Assembly (NCBI RefSeq): GCF_001580615.1
Contig: NZ_LHZC01000054.1
Location: forward strand, 1-64,000
DNA: 64,000 nt
Source of the DNA: Acetobacter malorum
GTDB lineage: Bacteria; Pseudomonadota; Alphaproteobacteria; Acetobacterales; Acetobacteraceae
Direction: 5' to 3'
Shown piece by piece: positions 21,095 through 31,059 of the stretch. The notes under the pieces were generated by a model that saw only the letters and a list, made by a program, of their open reading frames with translations, was not told the origin of the DNA and ran no database searches. The translations under genes and the position numbers were made by a program. How positions within the stretch are numbered: the first letter of the stretch is position 1; each line of letters begins with the position of its first letter.

Positions 21095-21460
21095 TCAATC
21101 CCAGTCCAGCGCGCCTTTGCGCCACTCATACAGAAAGCCGATCCCCAGCACGCTCAGGAACCCCAGCATGGACAAGAAGCCAAACAGCCCTATGCGGGAC
21201 AGGCTAACAGCCCAAGGGAACAGAAACGCGACCTCGAGGTCGAAAATAATGAAAAGGATCGCGACCAAATAAAACCGCACGTCAAAGCGACGGCGCGTAT
21301 CATCAAAGGCCTCAAATCCGCACTCATAGGCCGTTACTTTTTCAGGATAAGGTTTTTGATGGCCGCATAGCAGCGCCATACCCAGCATTGCAGCCGCAAT
21401 AACGACTGAAATAGCACCGAATACCAAAACAGGGGCGTAATCACCAAGAACAGACTGCAT
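21095..21460 (-). CDS. nuoA: NADH-quinone oxidoreductase subunit A
   Basis: A 121-residue complex I membrane subunit with three helices and the conserved loop [18 protein letters not shown], whose Cys lies at the quinone chamber. The ATG at 21460 is chosen because AAGGA lies six bases before it. The open frame to a TTG at 21496 adds 12 unsupported residues. This is the first gene of the nuo operon. Its promoter must lie between 21461 and the tRNA-Val terminator at 21646. Confidence 0.95.
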   Translation of the reverse strand: MQSVLGDYAPVLVFGAISVVIAAAMLGMALLCGHQKPYPEKVTAYECGFEAFDDTRRRFDVRFYLVAILFIIFDLEVAFLFPWAVSLSRIGLFGFLSMLGFLSVLGIGFLYEWRKGALDWD

Positions 21461-21573
21461 CTGTATTCCTTGCATGAGAGAGATCATGAAGATCAAACGT
21501 CATGCAGAGGATCCTAGACCTAAGTCTTTACAACAGCCATGCCCTGACACCTGTAATAACGGGCACGTTCCCG

Positions 21574-21705
21574 TGACTACTTAAGAGAACAGGGGCAAGC
21601 CATTGATAATATGGCGGAAAACTACAGATTTTGGGGGATATTCATAAAAACGAGAGCATCTCACATTTGGGTGCTCTGCGCGGAAACCATGACGACTTAA
21701 GAGAA
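21574..21705. repeat. Direct repeat pair downstream of tRNA-Val
   Basis: The 16-base sequence TGAC(T/G)ACTTAAGAGAA occurs at 21574-21589 and again at 21690-21705, with one mismatch and the same orientation, 116 bases apart. The second copy ends five bases from the 3' CCA end of the tRNA. The stretch between the copies holds the tRNA terminator and the upstream part of the nuoA promoter region, so the repeat may record a duplication of the tRNA trailer or a past integration event. Confidence 0.6.
21646..21678 (-). terminator. Rho-independent terminator of tRNA-Val
   Basis: On the minus strand AGAGCA pairs with TGCTCT around a 13-base loop, followed by CGTTTTT. It lies 32 bases past the tRNA end and separates the tRNA from the nuo operon. 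Confidence 0.6.
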
Positions 21706-21709
21706 ATCA

Positions 21710-21784
21710 TGGTGGGCGATGACGGGGTCGAACCGCCGGCCCTCTCGGTGTAAACGAGACGCTCTACCTCTGAGCTAATCGCCC
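21710..21784 (-). tRNA. tRNA-Val (anticodon UAC)
   Basis: Reading the minus strand from 21784, the cloverleaf is complete. The acceptor is GGGCGAT with ATCGCCC, the D arm is GCTC with GAGC, and the anticodon stem TCTCG/CGAGA encloses the loop TTTACAC (anticodon TAC). The T arm contains GGTTCGACCCC. The discriminator is A and the CCA end is encoded. Length 75 bases including CCA. Confidence 0.97.
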
Positions 21785-21813
21785 GCTGGATGCGTATGTG
21801 TCACAAACAGAAG

Positions 21814-21850
21814 CGGCCGGCAACCCTTCCAATGGAAGTTTTACCGGCCG
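21814..21850. other. Strong inverted repeat between hupB and tRNA-Val
   Basis: CGGCCGG (21814-21820) pairs with CCGGCCG (21844-21850), and inside it CTTCC pairs with GGAAG around AAT, giving a long two-part hairpin. It lies 30 bases upstream of the mature tRNA 5' end in the tRNA's transcriptional direction. It lacks a T-run on either side in the right orientation, so it may be a processing or transcription-attenuation structure more than a terminator. Confidence 0.5.
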
Positions 21851-21854
21851 AAAC

Positions 21855-21880
21855 CAAAAAACTATCAGTCTGAGAGACTT
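21855..21880 (-). terminator. Rho-independent terminator after hupB
   Basis: On the minus strand AGTCT-CTC-AGACT is followed after four bases by a T-run (GTTTTTT). It begins directly at the HU stop codon. The stem is short, so strength is uncertain. Confidence 0.45.
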
Positions 21881-22165
21881 TTAGCTTACGGCATCCTTCA
21901 GAGCCTTACCCGGCTTAAAGCGCACGGACGTAGAAGCAGGAATATCAATTTCCTCGCCTGTACGCGGGTTGCGCCCTTTAGCAGCCTTGCGTGAGGCTGT
22001 AACGAACGTGCCGAAACCAACCAGACGAACTTCCTGCTTCTTGGAAAGCGCCTTTTCGATTGCACCGAATACGGCGTCAACCACTTCTCCAGCCTTCGCC
22101 TTGGGCAGAGCAGCCTCGTCGGCCACTGCCGCTACGAGTTCCTGCTTGTTAAGCGGCTTCTCCAT
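21881..22165 (-). CDS. hupB: DNA-binding protein HU
   Basis: A 94-residue histone-like protein that bends DNA non-specifically and compacts the nucleoid. The HU signature GFGTFVTASRKAAKGRNPRTGEEIDIPAS, containing the DNA-intercalating beta arms, is intact, as is the C-terminal VRFKPGKALKDAV. GAGAGAGG precedes the ATG. It is located downstream of lon on the same strand in the order tig-clpP-clpX-lon-hup, the same as in many proteobacteria including E. coli. Confidence 0.95.
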   Translation of the reverse strand: MEKPLNKQELVAAVADEAALPKAKAGEVVDAVFGAIEKALSKKQEVRLVGFGTFVTASRKAAKGRNPRTGEEIDIPASTSVRFKPGKALKDAVS

Positions 22166-22309
22166 ATTACGCCTCTCTCTGTGTTTATCGTGACTGGAGC
22201 GGCGGGCGGCTTTACGTCCGCCTCTCCGCTTCCCGCTCGCACTATGCAGCCGTTTTACGCCACGTCAACCGAGCAACGGTAAACTTCGGCCACATAGTAA
22301 ATTTTTCCC

Positions 22310-24841
22310 TTAGTGCGGCAGCACAGCCGCCGCACCAGCTCCTTCCGGGGTCGGAACAGCTTCCGAAACCTCATCCCAATGGATGGCCTGAGGCTTACGG
22401 ACCAGAGCCTGGGCAATCACTTCATCCACGTGGGATACAGGGATGATTTCGAGATTGTTCTTTACAGAGTCAGGGATTTCCGCGAGGTCTTTCTCGTTTT
22501 CCTTGGGTAGGAATACGGTCTTGATGCCTGCCCGCAAAGCCGCCAGCAGTTTCTCTTTCAAACCACCAATCGGCAGCACACGCCCCCGCAACGTGATCTC
22601 ACCAGTCATGGCAACATCACGCCGAACAGGGATGCCCGTCATGACGCTGACAAGCGCCGTTGCCATGGCAATACCGGCGGAAGGCCCGTCTTTAGGAGTC
22701 GCACCTTCGGGCACATGCACGTGGAAACTGCGCTTTTCAAACAGAGTCGGCAGGATCCCGAATGTAGTCGAACGGCTCCGCACGTAGGAATACGCCGCAG
22801 AGACGCTCTCCTTCATGACATCGCCCAGCTTGCCAGTTTGCACCACAGCGCCCTTACCCGGGACCATGACGCTTTCAATCGTCAGGATTTCCCCGCCGAC
22901 TTCCGTCCACGCCAGCCCGGTGACAATACCCACCATGTCTTCCGCTTCGGTCTCGCCGTAACGGAAGCGCTTCACACCGGCGAGCTTTTCAAGATTGCGC
23001 ACGGTGATGGCAACTTTCTTTGCCTTCCCCGTCACAAGCTCTTTGACCACCTTACGAGCCAGATTCGCAATTTCGCGCTCAAGGTTACGCACCCCGGCTT
23101 CACGCGTGTAATAGCGAATCAGATCCCGCAGAGCGTCATCACTGATCGACCATTCACTCGGCTTGAGGTTATGAGCCTCAGCCTGCTTGGAGATCAGATG
23201 GCGGCGGGCGATCTCAACCTTCTCGTCTTCCGTGTAGCCAGACAGACGGATGATTTCCATGCGGTCCAGCAGCGGCTGGGGCATGTTGAGGCTGTTTGCC
23301 GTGGTGACGAACATGACGTCCGACAGATCATAATCCACTTCCAGATAATGATCAGCAAACGTGCTGTTCTGTTCCGGGTCCAGCACTTCCAGCAGAGCTG
23401 AAGCCGGATCGCCCCGCCAATCCGCACCCAGCTTGTCAATTTCATCCAGCAGGAAAAGCGGGTTGGAGACCTTCGCCTTCTTCATCCCCTGAATGATCTT
23501 GCCCGGCATGGAGCCGATATAGGTGCGGCGATGCCCACGGATTTCAGCTTCATCCCGCACGCCGCCCAAAGACATGCGCACGTAATGCCGACCGGTAGCC
23601 TTGGCGATGGAGCGTGCCAGCGAGGTTTTACCCACACCCGGCGGCCCCACGAGGCAGAGAATCGGCCCTTTCAGCTTTTGGGAACGGCTTTGGACTGCCA
23701 GATATTCCAGAATACGCTCTTTAACCTTTTCCAGAGCGTAGTGATCGGAATCCAGCACGGCTTCAGCGGCATCCAGATCATTTTTGACCTTGGTGCGCTT
23801 CTTCCACGGGATACCGAGCAGCCAGTCCAGATAGTTCCGAACAACCGTCGATTCGGCAGACATGGCGCTCATGCCACGCAGCTTCTTCAGCTCAGCAACT
23901 GCCTTTTCCCGCGCTTCCTTGGAAAGCTTGGTTTTGGCAATCCGCTCTTCAATCTCGGTCGTTTCGTCCTTGCCGTCTTCGCCTTCACCCAGCTCTTTCT
24001 GAATGGCCTTCAACTGCTCGTTCAGATAGTACTCGCGCTGGGTTTTCTCCATCTGGCGCTTCACGCGGTTGCGAATTTTCTTCTCAACCTGCAGCACGCC
24101 GATTTCCGCTTCAATGTGCGCGAAAACCTTTTCTAGCTGCAACGTGACAGACGGTGCCTCCAGAATTTCCTGCTTTTCGGAAATCTTGAGGTTCAGGTGG
24201 CTGGCAACTGTATCGACCAGCTTGGACAGATCGCTGATCTGGTTAAGGGATACCAGAACTTCAGACGCGATCTTCTTGTTGAGCTTAATATACTGTTCAA
24301 ACTGAGAGACGATGGAACGGCCCAGCGCTTCGGCTTCCGCCCCTACCGCCGGCTCTTCAACCACATCCTCAATCTCTGCTTCAAAATGCCCGTCAATATC
24401 ATGCAGGGCTTTCACCCGTGCGCGACGCACACCTTCCACCAGCACCTTGACGGTGCCGTCCGGCAGCTTGAGCAGCTGCAGGATGGTGGACACGGTGCCA
24501 AAGCGGTACACATCATCAACGCCCGGATCATCCTGAGCCGCATCTTTCTGCGCAATCAGCAGGATCTGCCGGTCTTCCCGCGTGACGGATTCCAGTGCTT
24601 TGACGGACTTTTCACGGCCGACAAACAGCGGAACAATCATGTGGGGGAACACGACAATATCGCGCAGCGGCAAAACGGCGATACGACCGTTACCCTGCTC
24701 TACCTTCTTGTCGGGGGCTGTGTTGTCCGCAGCGACGACGGCTGCGTTTTCGGTCGGTGTGACCGTTGCTGGCGTTTTGGCCGGCGTTTTTGCGGGTGAT
24801 TTACGCTTACGTTTTACTGCTGGTTTTTCATTATCAGCCAT
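22310..24841 (-). CDS. lon: ATP-dependent protease Lon
   Basis: An 843-residue AAA+ serine protease that degrades misfolded and regulatory proteins. An N-terminal Lon domain starts at about residue 52 ([24 protein letters not shown]). The ATPase follows with Walker [10 protein letters not shown], and the protease domain has the catalytic Ser in [11 protein letters not shown]. The first 50 residues are an unusual Lys/Pro/Thr/Ala-rich extension ahead of the Lon domain. I start at the ATG at 24841, eight bases after a perfect AAGGAGG. Two nearby upstream start codons are too close to or before this site. Confidence 0.96.
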   Translation of the reverse strand: MADNEKPAVKRKRKSPAKTPAKTPATVTPTENAAVVAADNTAPDKKVEQGNGRIAVLPLRDIVVFPHMIVPLFVGREKSVKALESVTREDRQILLIAQKDAAQDDPGVDDVYRFGTVSTILQLLKLPDGTVKVLVEGVRRARVKALHDIDGHFEAEIEDVVEEPAVGAEAEALGRSIVSQFEQYIKLNKKIASEVLVSLNQISDLSKLVDTVASHLNLKISEKQEILEAPSVTLQLEKVFAHIEAEIGVLQVEKKIRNRVKRQMEKTQREYYLNEQLKAIQKELGEGEDGKDETTEIEERIAKTKLSKEAREKAVAELKKLRGMSAMSAESTVVRNYLDWLLGIPWKKRTKVKNDLDAAEAVLDSDHYALEKVKERILEYLAVQSRSQKLKGPILCLVGPPGVGKTSLARSIAKATGRHYVRMSLGGVRDEAEIRGHRRTYIGSMPGKIIQGMKKAKVSNPLFLLDEIDKLGADWRGDPASALLEVLDPEQNSTFADHYLEVDYDLSDVMFVTTANSLNMPQPLLDRMEIIRLSGYTEDEKVEIARRHLISKQAEAHNLKPSEWSISDDALRDLIRYYTREAGVRNLEREIANLARKVVKELVTGKAKKVAITVRNLEKLAGVKRFRYGETEAEDMVGIVTGLAWTEVGGEILTIESVMVPGKGAVVQTGKLGDVMKESVSAAYSYVRSRSTTFGILPTLFEKRSFHVHVPEGATPKDGPSAGIAMATALVSVMTGIPVRRDVAMTGEITLRGRVLPIGGLKEKLLAALRAGIKTVFLPKENEKDLAEIPDSVKNNLEIIPVSHVDEVIAQALVRKPQAIHWDEVSEAVPTPEGAGAAAVLPH

Positions 24842-24975
24842 AACCATGACCTCCTTCAAGGACGATCCAGGCCGGGCACCCGTAATGTGGCGTACCCAGA
24901 CCCGCGAGAACCTGCCAACAGGCTCCCACCATCTACCATGTCGTTACGAACGCCCCATTCTACAATGGGTTAACC

Positions 24976-25012
24976 AGAAAACCCGGCCAGCAGGGCTTTT
25001 CTTCCCTGCTGG
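24976..25012 (-). terminator. Rho-independent terminator after clpX
   Basis: On the minus strand CCAGCAGGG pairs perfectly with CCCTGCTGG around an eight-base loop, followed by CCGGGTTTTC. It lies 17 bases past the clpX stop, so lon must have its own promoter in 24842-24975. Confidence 0.75.
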
Positions 25013-25029
25013 CAGTTGTTTTGCAGTTC

Positions 25030-26298
<1,269 letters not shown>

Positions 26299-26418
26299 CA
26301 GCCCACTCCCTTGAACGTCCCGGACCTCAGAAAACCAGGAACCGAGTTACCAACTCTATCTGCCTTACTGCGGGCAGACCACCCCTGACATTGAACAGGA
26401 GATTTAGCGTACACCAGA

Positions 26419-27081
26419 TTAAGGATGGCTTTTATCCTTCTTTCCAGCGTCTGTGGCCTTGTGATGGCTGATCACCTTGTCAACAATCCCGAAAGACTTT
26501 GCTTCCTCGGCTGACATATAGGTATCGCGCTCCAGCTTCTGCTCGATATCCTCAAGCGTCTGGCCGGTATGCTCACGATAGATCTCGTTCAGGCGCTGCC
26601 GGATAATAAGAATTTCCTTGGCCTGAATTTCAATATCGCTCGCCTGCCCCTGCGCACCGCCAGACGGCTGATGCACCATCACGCGGGCATTTGGCAGAGC
26701 GAAACGACGCCCGGCTTCACCACCCGCCAGCAGCAGAGAGCCCATGGAGGCTGCCTGACCGATACAGACGGTGCTGACCGGGCTGCGGATGTACTGCATC
26801 GTGTCGTAGATCGCGAGACCTGCGGACACAACGCCACCCGGGCTGTTAATGTAGAAAGAAATTTCTTTCGTCGGGTTCACGCTTTCCAGATAAAGGAGCT
26901 GTGCGGAGATCACAGACGCAACCTGGTCATAGACCGGGCCGGTCAGAAAGATGATCCGTTCCTGAAGCAGGCGGGAATAGATATCAAATGCCCGCTCGCC
27001 CCGGGAGGTCTGTTCGACCACCATCGGCACCAAAGCGTTGCTGAAAACCTCAACGGGATCACGATCCCTCATGTCAGTCAT
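26419..27081 (-). CDS. clpP: ATP-dependent Clp protease proteolytic subunit
   Basis: A 220-residue serine peptidase that forms the proteolytic chamber for ClpX and ClpA. The catalytic Ser is in [14 protein letters not shown], His in MVHQPSGG, and the Asp lies in the expected C-terminal region. The start is uncertain: the open frame runs to 27132, while ATGs at 27081 and 27072 both give the usual family N-terminus (RDRDPVEVF, then LVPMVVEQT). The upstream codons look non-homologous. Confidence 0.95.
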   Translation of the reverse strand: MTDMRDRDPVEVFSNALVPMVVEQTSRGERAFDIYSRLLQERIIFLTGPVYDQVASVISAQLLYLESVNPTKEISFYINSPGGVVSAGLAIYDTMQYIRSPVSTVCIGQAASMGSLLLAGGEAGRRFALPNARVMVHQPSGGAQGQASDIEIQAKEILIIRQRLNEIYREHTGQTLEDIEQKLERDTYMSAEEAKSFGIVDKVISHHKATDAGKKDKSHP

Positions 27082-27206
27082 TCCCGTAAAAAACCTGCAC
27101 CATCCTTCCCCCATTTCCGTCCGAAGACGCAAACCGGTTCAGGCACTCTCAATCAAGATAGAGATAAAGTAGCAAGATGCTACCCCGGAAAAGAAAATCT
27201 GCCCTG

Positions 27207-27242
27207 AAAAAGAGTGTCCCGCCGGTTCACACCGGCGGGACA
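27207..27242 (-). terminator. Rho-independent terminator after tig
   Basis: An 11-base-pair perfect stem, TGTCCCGCCGG with CCGGCGGGACA around six bases, is followed on the minus strand by CTCTTTTTC. It starts nine bases past the tig stop and is the clearest terminator in the window. Confidence 0.85.
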
Positions 27243-27250
27243 CAATTTTC

Positions 27251-28585
27251 TCAGATATCAGCCGGAGGAATATCCGATAACTCTTCCGGAGTAACTTCCT
27301 TGTCCTCCACTTTCGCGAGTTCAATCAGATAATCGACAACTTTGTTCTCGAAAATCGGACCGCGAAGGGATTCAATGGCCTGCGGGTTGTTCTGGAAGAA
27401 GGTGAAGACTTCCTTCTCCTGCCCCTGATAACGCATGGCTTCTGCGCGCATGGCGCGGCCCAGTTCGTCCTGCGTAACCGTAATGGCATTCTTGCGGCCG
27501 ATTTCAGCCAGAAGAAGACCGAGCTTCACGCGGCGTTCGGCAATCTTGCGATAGTCGGCACGCAGCGTGTCTTCGTCTTTGTCTTTGTCTTCGTCATCAA
27601 GCTGACCAGCTTTACGGTCAGCTTCAACGCGCTGCCAGATCTGCTGGAATTCCGCGTCAACCATGCCTTCAGGGGCCTGGAAGTCGGTTTTCGTAGCCAG
27701 AGCGTCCAGCAGGTCGCGCTTGATGCGCAGACGAGACAGCTGATCGTATTCGCCTTCAACCTGCTTGCGGACGAGGTCACGCAGCTGTTCCAGCGTTTCA
27801 AAGCCCAGCAGTTTAGCCAGCTCATCATCAATCGGCGCATCAACCGGCTTCTTCAGCTCTTTGACGGTGATGTCAAAGGTTGCTTCCTTGCCAGCCAGTT
27901 CTTCGGCCCCGTAGTTTTCGGGGAAAGTCACGGTGATCTGTTTTTCTTCACCGGGCTTCATGCCTTCAATCTGCTCGGCAAAACCAGGGATGAAGCCTTC
28001 GCCACCGATTTCGACATTGACGTCCTGCGCCGTGCCACCGTCAAACGGCACACCATCGCGCTTGCCAACGAAATCAACGGAGAGAACGTCACCCTTCACT
28101 GCCGGGCGGACTTCCTCAATCGTTTCAAAGGTGCGCTGACGCTTGGCAACGTCGGCCAGAATTTTGTCGACAGCTTCATCGCTGGCAACCGCCTTCAGGC
28201 GGGTCAGGGAGAGGTCGGACAGATCCGGCACGGTGATTTCTGGCAGGATTTCGGTTTCAACCTTAAATTCAAGGTCCTTGCCGTCGTCTTCCTGACCGCT
28301 CACCAGCTCAACCTGCGGCTGACCAGCAGGGCGGAGGCCGCGTTCTTCAAGCGCTGCGCGCAGGGATTCGGACACTGCCTGTTCCAGCACTTCAGCGCGC
28401 ACGGCTTCGCCATGACGCTGGCGCGCCAGAGAAACAGGCACCTTACCCGGGCGGAAACCAGGAAGAGTCAGGTTGGCAGCAACTTCTTTCAGACGCGCAT
28501 CGCGCTTTTCTGCAAGCTCTGCTGCCGGAATGGTAATGGTGAAACCACGCTTCAGCCCTTCATTGAGGGTGTCAGTAACCTGCAT
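27251..28585 (-). CDS. tig: Trigger factor
   Basis: The 444-residue ribosome-bound chaperone and prolyl isomerase. The ribosome-docking loop GFRPGKVP is seen at about residues 43-50. An FKBP-type isomerase domain follows at about 150-240 (VKGDVLSVDFVGKRDGVPFDGG), then the long helical C-terminal arms. The upstream site GAAAGGAAGG fits the ATG at 28585. It leads the tig, clpP, clpX, lon proteostasis block, but a strong terminator isolates its transcript from clpP. Confidence 0.95.
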   Translation of the reverse strand: MQVTDTLNEGLKRGFTITIPAAELAEKRDARLKEVAANLTLPGFRPGKVPVSLARQRHGEAVRAEVLEQAVSESLRAALEERGLRPAGQPQVELVSGQEDDGKDLEFKVETEILPEITVPDLSDLSLTRLKAVASDEAVDKILADVAKRQRTFETIEEVRPAVKGDVLSVDFVGKRDGVPFDGGTAQDVNVEIGGEGFIPGFAEQIEGMKPGEEKQITVTFPENYGAEELAGKEATFDITVKELKKPVDAPIDDELAKLLGFETLEQLRDLVRKQVEGEYDQLSRLRIKRDLLDALATKTDFQAPEGMVDAEFQQIWQRVEADRKAGQLDDEDKDKDEDTLRADYRKIAERRVKLGLLLAEIGRKNAITVTQDELGRAMRAEAMRYQGQEKEVFTFFQNNPQAIESLRGPIFENKVVDYLIELAKVEDKEVTPEELSDIPPADI

Positions 28586-28676
28586 CGGCCAGGCCTTCCT
28601 TTCGGTACAAACTCAAATTTCCCGCTGCAATGTGCCGAAAGGCTGCCGCGGAACAGGACGGGAGCACCATGAAAAA

Positions 28677-28761
<85 letters not shown>

Positions 28762-28766
28762 ACGGT

Positions 28767-28788
28767 AAAACCCCGTCGCAAGTTGCGA
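28767..28788 (-). terminator. Possible terminator after the NAD(P)H-hydrate repair gene
   Basis: On the minus strand CGCA-ACT-TGCG is followed by ACGGGGTTTTAC, just past the stop codon at 28793 and six bases before the tRNA-Leu 5' end. The stem is short. Confidence 0.4.
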
Positions 28789-28792
28789 GGAC

Positions 28793-30274
28793 TTAGCCCA
28801 GAGCGTGGCTCCCGGCAAGAGACCGTCTGCACATCTCTCCATATTCATGCTGCAATCGGGTCGCTTTTTCACGCGCAGGACCCAGATAACGGTCCAGATC
28901 CTCCGCAATCGGCCATGCACCGGCCTGAATTCCGGCCTCGCCATGCAGCCATACGCCGGCACAGGCGGCATCCCACGCGGGCATACCTGCCGCCAGCAAG
29001 GCCGCAATCACCCCGGACAGCGTATCGCCAGAGCCCGCCGTGCCCAGAGCGGGACTCGCGTGGTCATTGATCGCCAGCCGCCCGTCCGGCGCTGCAATCA
29101 GCGTGGACGCCCCTTTGAGCACAACAACAGCATTGATCTGAGCCGCAGCCTTCCGCACGGAGTCTGGCGGGTTCGCACCGGGAGCCCCAAACAATTTGCT
29201 GAACTCTCCGATATGCGGCGTGATGACAGCCACACCGTGTAGTTTTTCCGGATGTCCTGCCGCCGCAGAGAGAGCACCGGCATCGGCCAGAACGATTTTT
29301 TGCGCTTCCAGCAACGCCGGGAGCGTTTGTGCCACCTCATCTTCCGTCAGGCCCGGGCCGCACACCCAAACGGCCCGCCGTTTGTCAGCAAGCAAACTTT
29401 CGAGTGGACCGTCATCAATCACCAGCCCCGGCGCGCCCAGCCTGTAAGCCGGAGCATCCTGCCCTGCGGCAATCCGCACCAGCCCCGCCCCGGCGGCCCG
29501 CGCTCCGCCTGCACACAGGCGCGCCGCCCCCGGCATGGACTGTCCGGCACACAGACTGACGACACCTCGCGTATATTTATGGCTCTCTGGCCCCGGCTCC
29601 GGCAGTCGCCACAATCCCGGAGCATTTTGCCAGGCTTGCGGCGGAACCTGCTCCAGCAAGGCCTGCGGCATTCCGATATCCGCCAGCACCAGCCGCCCCA
29701 TATAGCTCCGCCCTGGATAGAGCAGATGCCCCGGCTTGAAGCGGCAAAACGTGACCGTCATGGCTGCATGGGGCGCATTGCCGCGCACCTGCCCTGTCGC
29801 GCCGTCAATTCCGGACGGAATATCAATCGCCACAACCTTGCGGGCTGCCTGCAATAAATCAGCGGGCAATCCCGTCACATCCCGGCTCAGCCCTGCCCCA
29901 AACACGGCATCAATCACCAGATCGGCACGCGCCACTTCTGCCAGAGCAAATGGCACGCGAACGCCCTCAAAACGTGCAGAAGCTTCCGCCGCAGCAGACC
30001 CGACGTGTGGTGAGGCCATTTCCGCCACAGCAACCGGCCAGCCTGCCTCCGCCAGATAGCGCGCCGCCACAAATCCATCCCCGCCATTATTCCCCGGCCC
30101 GCACAGCACCAGAACACGGCAGGGACGCATGTAACGCCGCACCGCACGGGCGACGGCGCGCCCGGCATTATCCATAAGTGTGGAGACCGGCACCGATGCC
30201 GAGGCAAGTTGATCCACCCGCCCCATTTCTTCTGATGTATAAAGACTGAGGTCGGAATGTGGGGATACGGGCAT
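28793..30274 (-). CDS. nnr: Bifunctional NAD(P)H-hydrate epimerase / ADP-dependent dehydratase
   Basis: A 493-residue repair enzyme for hydrated NAD(P)H. The N-terminal YjeF_N domain (about residues 1-210) epimerises NAD(P)HX and shows CGPGNNGGDGFVAARYL and the VIDAVFGAGL segment. The C-terminal ribokinase-like domain (about 225-480) dehydrates the S form using ADP and shows ITPHIGEFSKLFG and the nucleotide-site GTAGSGDTLSGVIAALL. The ATG at 30274 is preceded by a perfect AGGAGG. The longer open frame to 30586 is not supported. Repair of NADHX is sensible in a strongly oxidative organism. Confidence 0.94.
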   Translation of the reverse strand: MPVSPHSDLSLYTSEEMGRVDQLASASVPVSTLMDNAGRAVARAVRRYMRPCRVLVLCGPGNNGGDGFVAARYLAEAGWPVAVAEMASPHVGSAAAEASARFEGVRVPFALAEVARADLVIDAVFGAGLSRDVTGLPADLLQAARKVVAIDIPSGIDGATGQVRGNAPHAAMTVTFCRFKPGHLLYPGRSYMGRLVLADIGMPQALLEQVPPQAWQNAPGLWRLPEPGPESHKYTRGVVSLCAGQSMPGAARLCAGGARAAGAGLVRIAAGQDAPAYRLGAPGLVIDDGPLESLLADKRRAVWVCGPGLTEDEVAQTLPALLEAQKIVLADAGALSAAAGHPEKLHGVAVITPHIGEFSKLFGAPGANPPDSVRKAAAQINAVVVLKGASTLIAAPDGRLAINDHASPALGTAGSGDTLSGVIAALLAAGMPAWDAACAGVWLHGEAGIQAGAWPIAEDLDRYLGPAREKATRLQHEYGEMCRRSLAGSHALG

Positions 30275-30436
30275 GGAAATCCTCCTGATACGGGGAACCG
30301 GAACAGTGCCTGAAGAATACTGACTTGCACCCGGGGCGTCCCCTTGGCAATCAGACACCCTGCATCGCGCAGAGCGGCGACCTTCTGCCGCTGGCGTGCC
30401 AGTTTTTGAATTCAGTTTTTTACGAGCGGAGTCTGC

Positions 30437-30892
30437 ATGCCTCATTCCATTCTCTGGAGCGTCATCCTTGCTCTCCATCTCATCAGCATCATGTTCTGGA
30501 TCGGCGGCACCGCCTATGCCGCCATTATCATGCGCCAGAGCCTCTCCCTGCTGGACCCGACGCAGCGCAATTCGGTGCAACTGCAATCACTGGGGCGCTT
30601 TTTCCGGGTGCTGATGCATGTCATCCCCACCGCGCTGATTACCGGCTGGCTGATGATTCTCCATGAAGGCGGCTTTGCACACGCACCGTGGACCACCAAC
30701 CTTATGCAGCTCATCGGTGTGATCATGGCTGTCCTGTATGTACGTGTACTCACAGGACCGTTTCAGAAGGCGCGTCGGGCCCTGCGCCCGCAACCAGCCC
30801 TGTTCGACTCGATCCGTAACCAGATTCTGGTGATCATGGCGCTCGGCCTGATTGCTGTTCTGGCCGCCTCGCTGGGCCATCCGTTCGTGTAA
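30437..30892 (+). CDS. Small integral membrane protein, CopD-like
   Basis: A 151-residue protein with four predicted membrane helices (about residues 5-25, 55-73, 86-106, 128-148). HLISIMFWIGGTAYA, with a His in the first helix, and another His in HVIPTALITGWLMILHEGG recall CopD/DUF2269-type heme or copper membrane proteins. The identification is by pattern only. It is divergent from the NAD(P)H-hydrate repair gene, with a 162-base shared promoter region (30275-30436). GCGGAG precedes the ATG. Confidence 0.7.
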   Translation: MPHSILWSVILALHLISIMFWIGGTAYAAIIMRQSLSLLDPTQRNSVQLQSLGRFFRVLMHVIPTALITGWLMILHEGGFAHAPWTTNLMQLIGVIMAVLYVRVLTGPFQKARRALRPQPALFDSIRNQILVIMALGLIAVLAASLGHPFV

Positions 30893-31005
30893 AATAGACC
30901 GCAAGGATGGGGAAAGCTTGATTCTGGCGGCAAATGCCTTTATCGCAGCAAGCGCCTGACCGGCTTCAGCTTCTCTCCCTCCTCCGACTTTCGGAGCATG
31001 GAAAA

Positions 31006-31034
31006 TTCAGGGCCTGTCGGTCCATGCTTATAAT
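31006..31034 (+). promoter_or_regulatory. Promoter candidate for the DEAD-box helicase
   Basis: A perfect TATAAT at 31029-31034 lies 26 bases before the TTG start, with TTCAGG at -35 and a 17-base spacer. The -35 match is weak. A small palindrome (CTCCGA-CTT-TCGGAG, 30982-30996) lies just upstream and could be the end of the preceding transcript. Confidence 0.35.
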
Positions 31035-31059
31035 GAACTGAAGTATCTCCGAGAGCATA

